Source: Chloroflexi bacterium RBG_16_64_32 (lineage in GTDB: Bacteria > Chloroflexota > Dehalococcoidia > SM23-28-2 > RBG-16-64-32). Taken from it: a stretch of 6,703 nucleotides of DNA. The notes under the pieces are model-generated. The model ran no database searches. It saw only the letters and a program-made list of their open reading frames with translations, and was not told where the DNA came from. Made by a program: the position numbers and the translations under genes. Numbering within the stretch: the stretch's first letter is position 1; each line of letters begins with the position of its first letter. Shown here piece by piece: positions 6,302-6,703 of this stretch. Location: assembly GCA_001795235.1 (NCBI GenBank), contig MGNZ01000041.1, forward strand, positions 1 through 6,703, read 5' to 3'.

Positions 6302-6330
6302 ACAATAAACCACTTGCGGGTCCCGGACAA
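6302..6330 (-). promoter_or_regulatory. Weak candidate promoter for the rhamnose operon
   Basis: On the minus strand, TTGTCC (6325-6330) is followed after a 17-bp spacer by TATTGT (6302-6307). Each hexamer matches the sigma-70 consensus at four of six positions and the spacing is ideal. Transcription would begin near 6295, giving a leader of about 85 nt before ATG 6211, which would rule out the GTG 6313 start and leave almost no leader for ATG 6295. Matches this weak occur by chance, so this is only a candidate. Confidence 0.25.
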
Positions 6331-6480
6331 GACGGCCAGCGCTCTACCGCATCTGACAGCCGCGCCCCATACCATGTTGGGGGGCAGACGGAGTCACCAA
6401 CGAGGGACGAAAGGGCTGTTCAAAACGGGCTACAGCTTTGCTCCAGTCCACAGTTTCGCTGGCTTGGCCGCTTTGCGGGA

Positions 6481-6489
6481 TGCTATAAT
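6481..6489 (+). promoter_or_regulatory. Extended -10 promoter for the plus-strand gene
   Basis: TGCTATAAT is a perfect extended -10 element (TG-N-TATAAT) in an otherwise GC-rich setting. No good -35 hexamer lies 16-18 bp upstream (the bases there read GGCTTG or similar), which is acceptable for extended -10 promoters. Transcription would start near 6496, leaving a leader of roughly 97 nt before ATG 6594. Confidence 0.55.
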
Positions 6490-6521
6490 CAGCCACAGTT
6501 TGAGTGGGCGAGATTATGAAG

Positions 6522-6539
6522 GGCATCGCGCGCGATGCC
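6522..6539 (+). repeat. Perfect 18-bp palindrome in the leader
   Basis: GGCATCGCGCGCGATGCC is identical to its reverse complement across all 18 positions, and a G-T wobble could extend it by one pair in RNA. It lies about 30 nt downstream of the predicted start of transcription. It could be a dimeric repressor operator (DNA) or a GC-rich hairpin with a 4-nt loop (RNA). No T-tract follows, so a terminator is unlikely. Confidence 0.6.
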
Positions 6540-6549
6540 TGACTCGCAG

Positions 6550-6574
6550 ATTCGGAAGCGGAATGCTGCCGAAT
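6550..6574 (+). repeat. Imperfect stem-loop in the leader
   Basis: ATTCGG (6550-6555) pairs with CCGAAT (6569-6574). Inside, AGC (6557-6559) pairs with GCT (6565-6567) across one A-G mismatch, closing a GGAAT loop. The result is a compact RNA hairpin between the 18-bp palindrome and the start codon. Confidence 0.45.
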
Positions 6575-6575
6575 A

Positions 6576-6588
6576 GGATAACATATCC
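6576..6588 (+). repeat. Short inverted repeat just before the plus-strand start codon
   Basis: GGATA-ACA-TATCC, two perfect 5-bp arms around 3 nt, ends 5 nt before ATG 6594 and so covers the place where a ribosome-binding site would lie. In RNA a 3-nt loop is possible. In DNA it could be a half-turn operator. No normal Shine-Dalgarno is visible beside it. Confidence 0.4.
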
Positions 6589-6593
6589 CTCAA

Positions 6594-6703
6594 ATGGCGC
6601 TTGAGACGAAGAAGAGCCCTGCGAAGTCACTGGCCCCTGCCGATGGGTCGCCGCTTCTCAGCCTCCCCTTTGACCAGTACGAACGCTACGCCATGACCCA
6701 GGT
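6594..6703 (+). CDS. Start of an unidentified protein, cut off by the window end
   Basis: Only 36 codons are visible, beginning MALETKKSPAKSLAPADG and continuing SPLLSLPFDQYERYAMTQ. The frame is open from ATG 6594 to the window edge, with an in-frame TAA at 6579 just upstream, so 6594 is the first available ATG. The first 20 residues look like a disordered, Lys/Ala/Pro-rich tail. The LPFDQYERY stretch loosely recalls the opening of some SAM-dependent methyltransferases (DQYxRY), but that is too little for a family call. It is transcribed away from the rhamnose operon and preceded by an extended -10 box and three inverted repeats. There is no clear Shine-Dalgarno: AGGA at 6575-6578 is 15 nt away, too far. 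ATG 6693 is an in-frame later start. Being a real gene is likely; its function is open. Confidence 0.55.
   Translation, partial: MALETKKSPAKSLAPADGSPLLSLPFDQYERYAMTQ

Larger units (their letters stand above)
6212..6593. other. Divergent intergenic region between the rhamnose operon and a plus-strand gene
   Basis: About 380 nt with no convincing gene. It must carry the promoters for the leftward operon and for the rightward gene. The rightward half holds an extended -10 box and three inverted repeats (listed separately). The leftward half holds a weak promoter candidate and a tandem 9-bp repeat TCGACCGGC at 6217-6234, just upstream of the family-2 glycosyltransferase start. A small minus-strand ORF across 6344-6526 resembles nothing and overlaps the promoter signals, so it was not called. 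No transcription terminator is seen. Confidence 0.7.

Noticed and set aside
6365..6382. Dyad CCCCA-8 nt-TGGGG in the intergenic region
   Set aside because: The 5-bp arms of simple C/G runs are easily produced by chance, and it is not placed at a recognisable promoter or gene end.
6344..6526. Small minus-strand open frame of 60 codons
   Set aside because: No motif, no ribosome site, and it runs across the extended -10 box and palindrome of the divergent promoter region.
6522..6539. The 18-bp palindrome as an intrinsic terminator
   Set aside because: No T-tract follows on either strand, and it lies in a leader rather than after a gene.

Overview
This is a GC-rich bacterial window holding a compact, nearly gap-free minus-strand gene cluster for dTDP-L-rhamnose synthesis and glycan assembly. 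The organism cannot be named from sequence alone. The long-form RmlA, the short cupin-type RmlC and the variant WecG-type enzyme would fit a free-living GC-rich lineage such as Chloroflexota, but that is a weak guess. No phage, transposon, CRISPR, tRNA or rRNA signal was seen.

Layout, in transcription order (right to left): a family-2 glycosyltransferase (start about 6211); rmlA (5271-4147); rmlB (4144-3083); rmlC (3086-2631); rmlD (2624-1788); a GT-B fold family-4-type glycosyltransferase (start 1762, stop 521); and a WecG/TagA/CpsF-family glycosyltransferase that starts on GTG at 540 and runs off the left edge. Junctions are 22 nt, 2 nt, a 4-nt overlap, 6 nt, 25 nt and a 20-nt overlap, so the seven genes are very probably one operon. 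Strong Shine-Dalgarno sequences precede rmlA, rmlC and the family-4 enzyme. The genes directly behind them (rmlB, rmlD, wecG-like) lack one and seem to be translationally coupled.

Right of the operon, 6212-6593 is a divergent intergenic region. On the plus strand it holds a perfect extended -10 box (TGCTATAAT, 6481-6489). Three inverted repeats follow in the predicted leader, then a plus-strand gene beginning at ATG 6594 and cut off by the window end after 36 codons. That gene is too short to identify; its first residues loosely recall some SAM-dependent methyltransferases.

Working together, RmlA, B, C and D convert glucose-1-phosphate plus dTTP to dTDP-L-rhamnose. The family-2 enzyme (rhamnosyltransferase-like, with a C-terminal hydrophobic segment), the family-4 enzyme and the WecG-type enzyme would use this and other nucleotide sugars to build a rhamnose-containing surface glycan. 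No flippase, polymerase or ABC exporter lies inside the window, so the export route is unknown. I see no clearly new system. The most worthwhile leads are the variant WecG-like enzyme at the left edge and the structured leader at the right edge.
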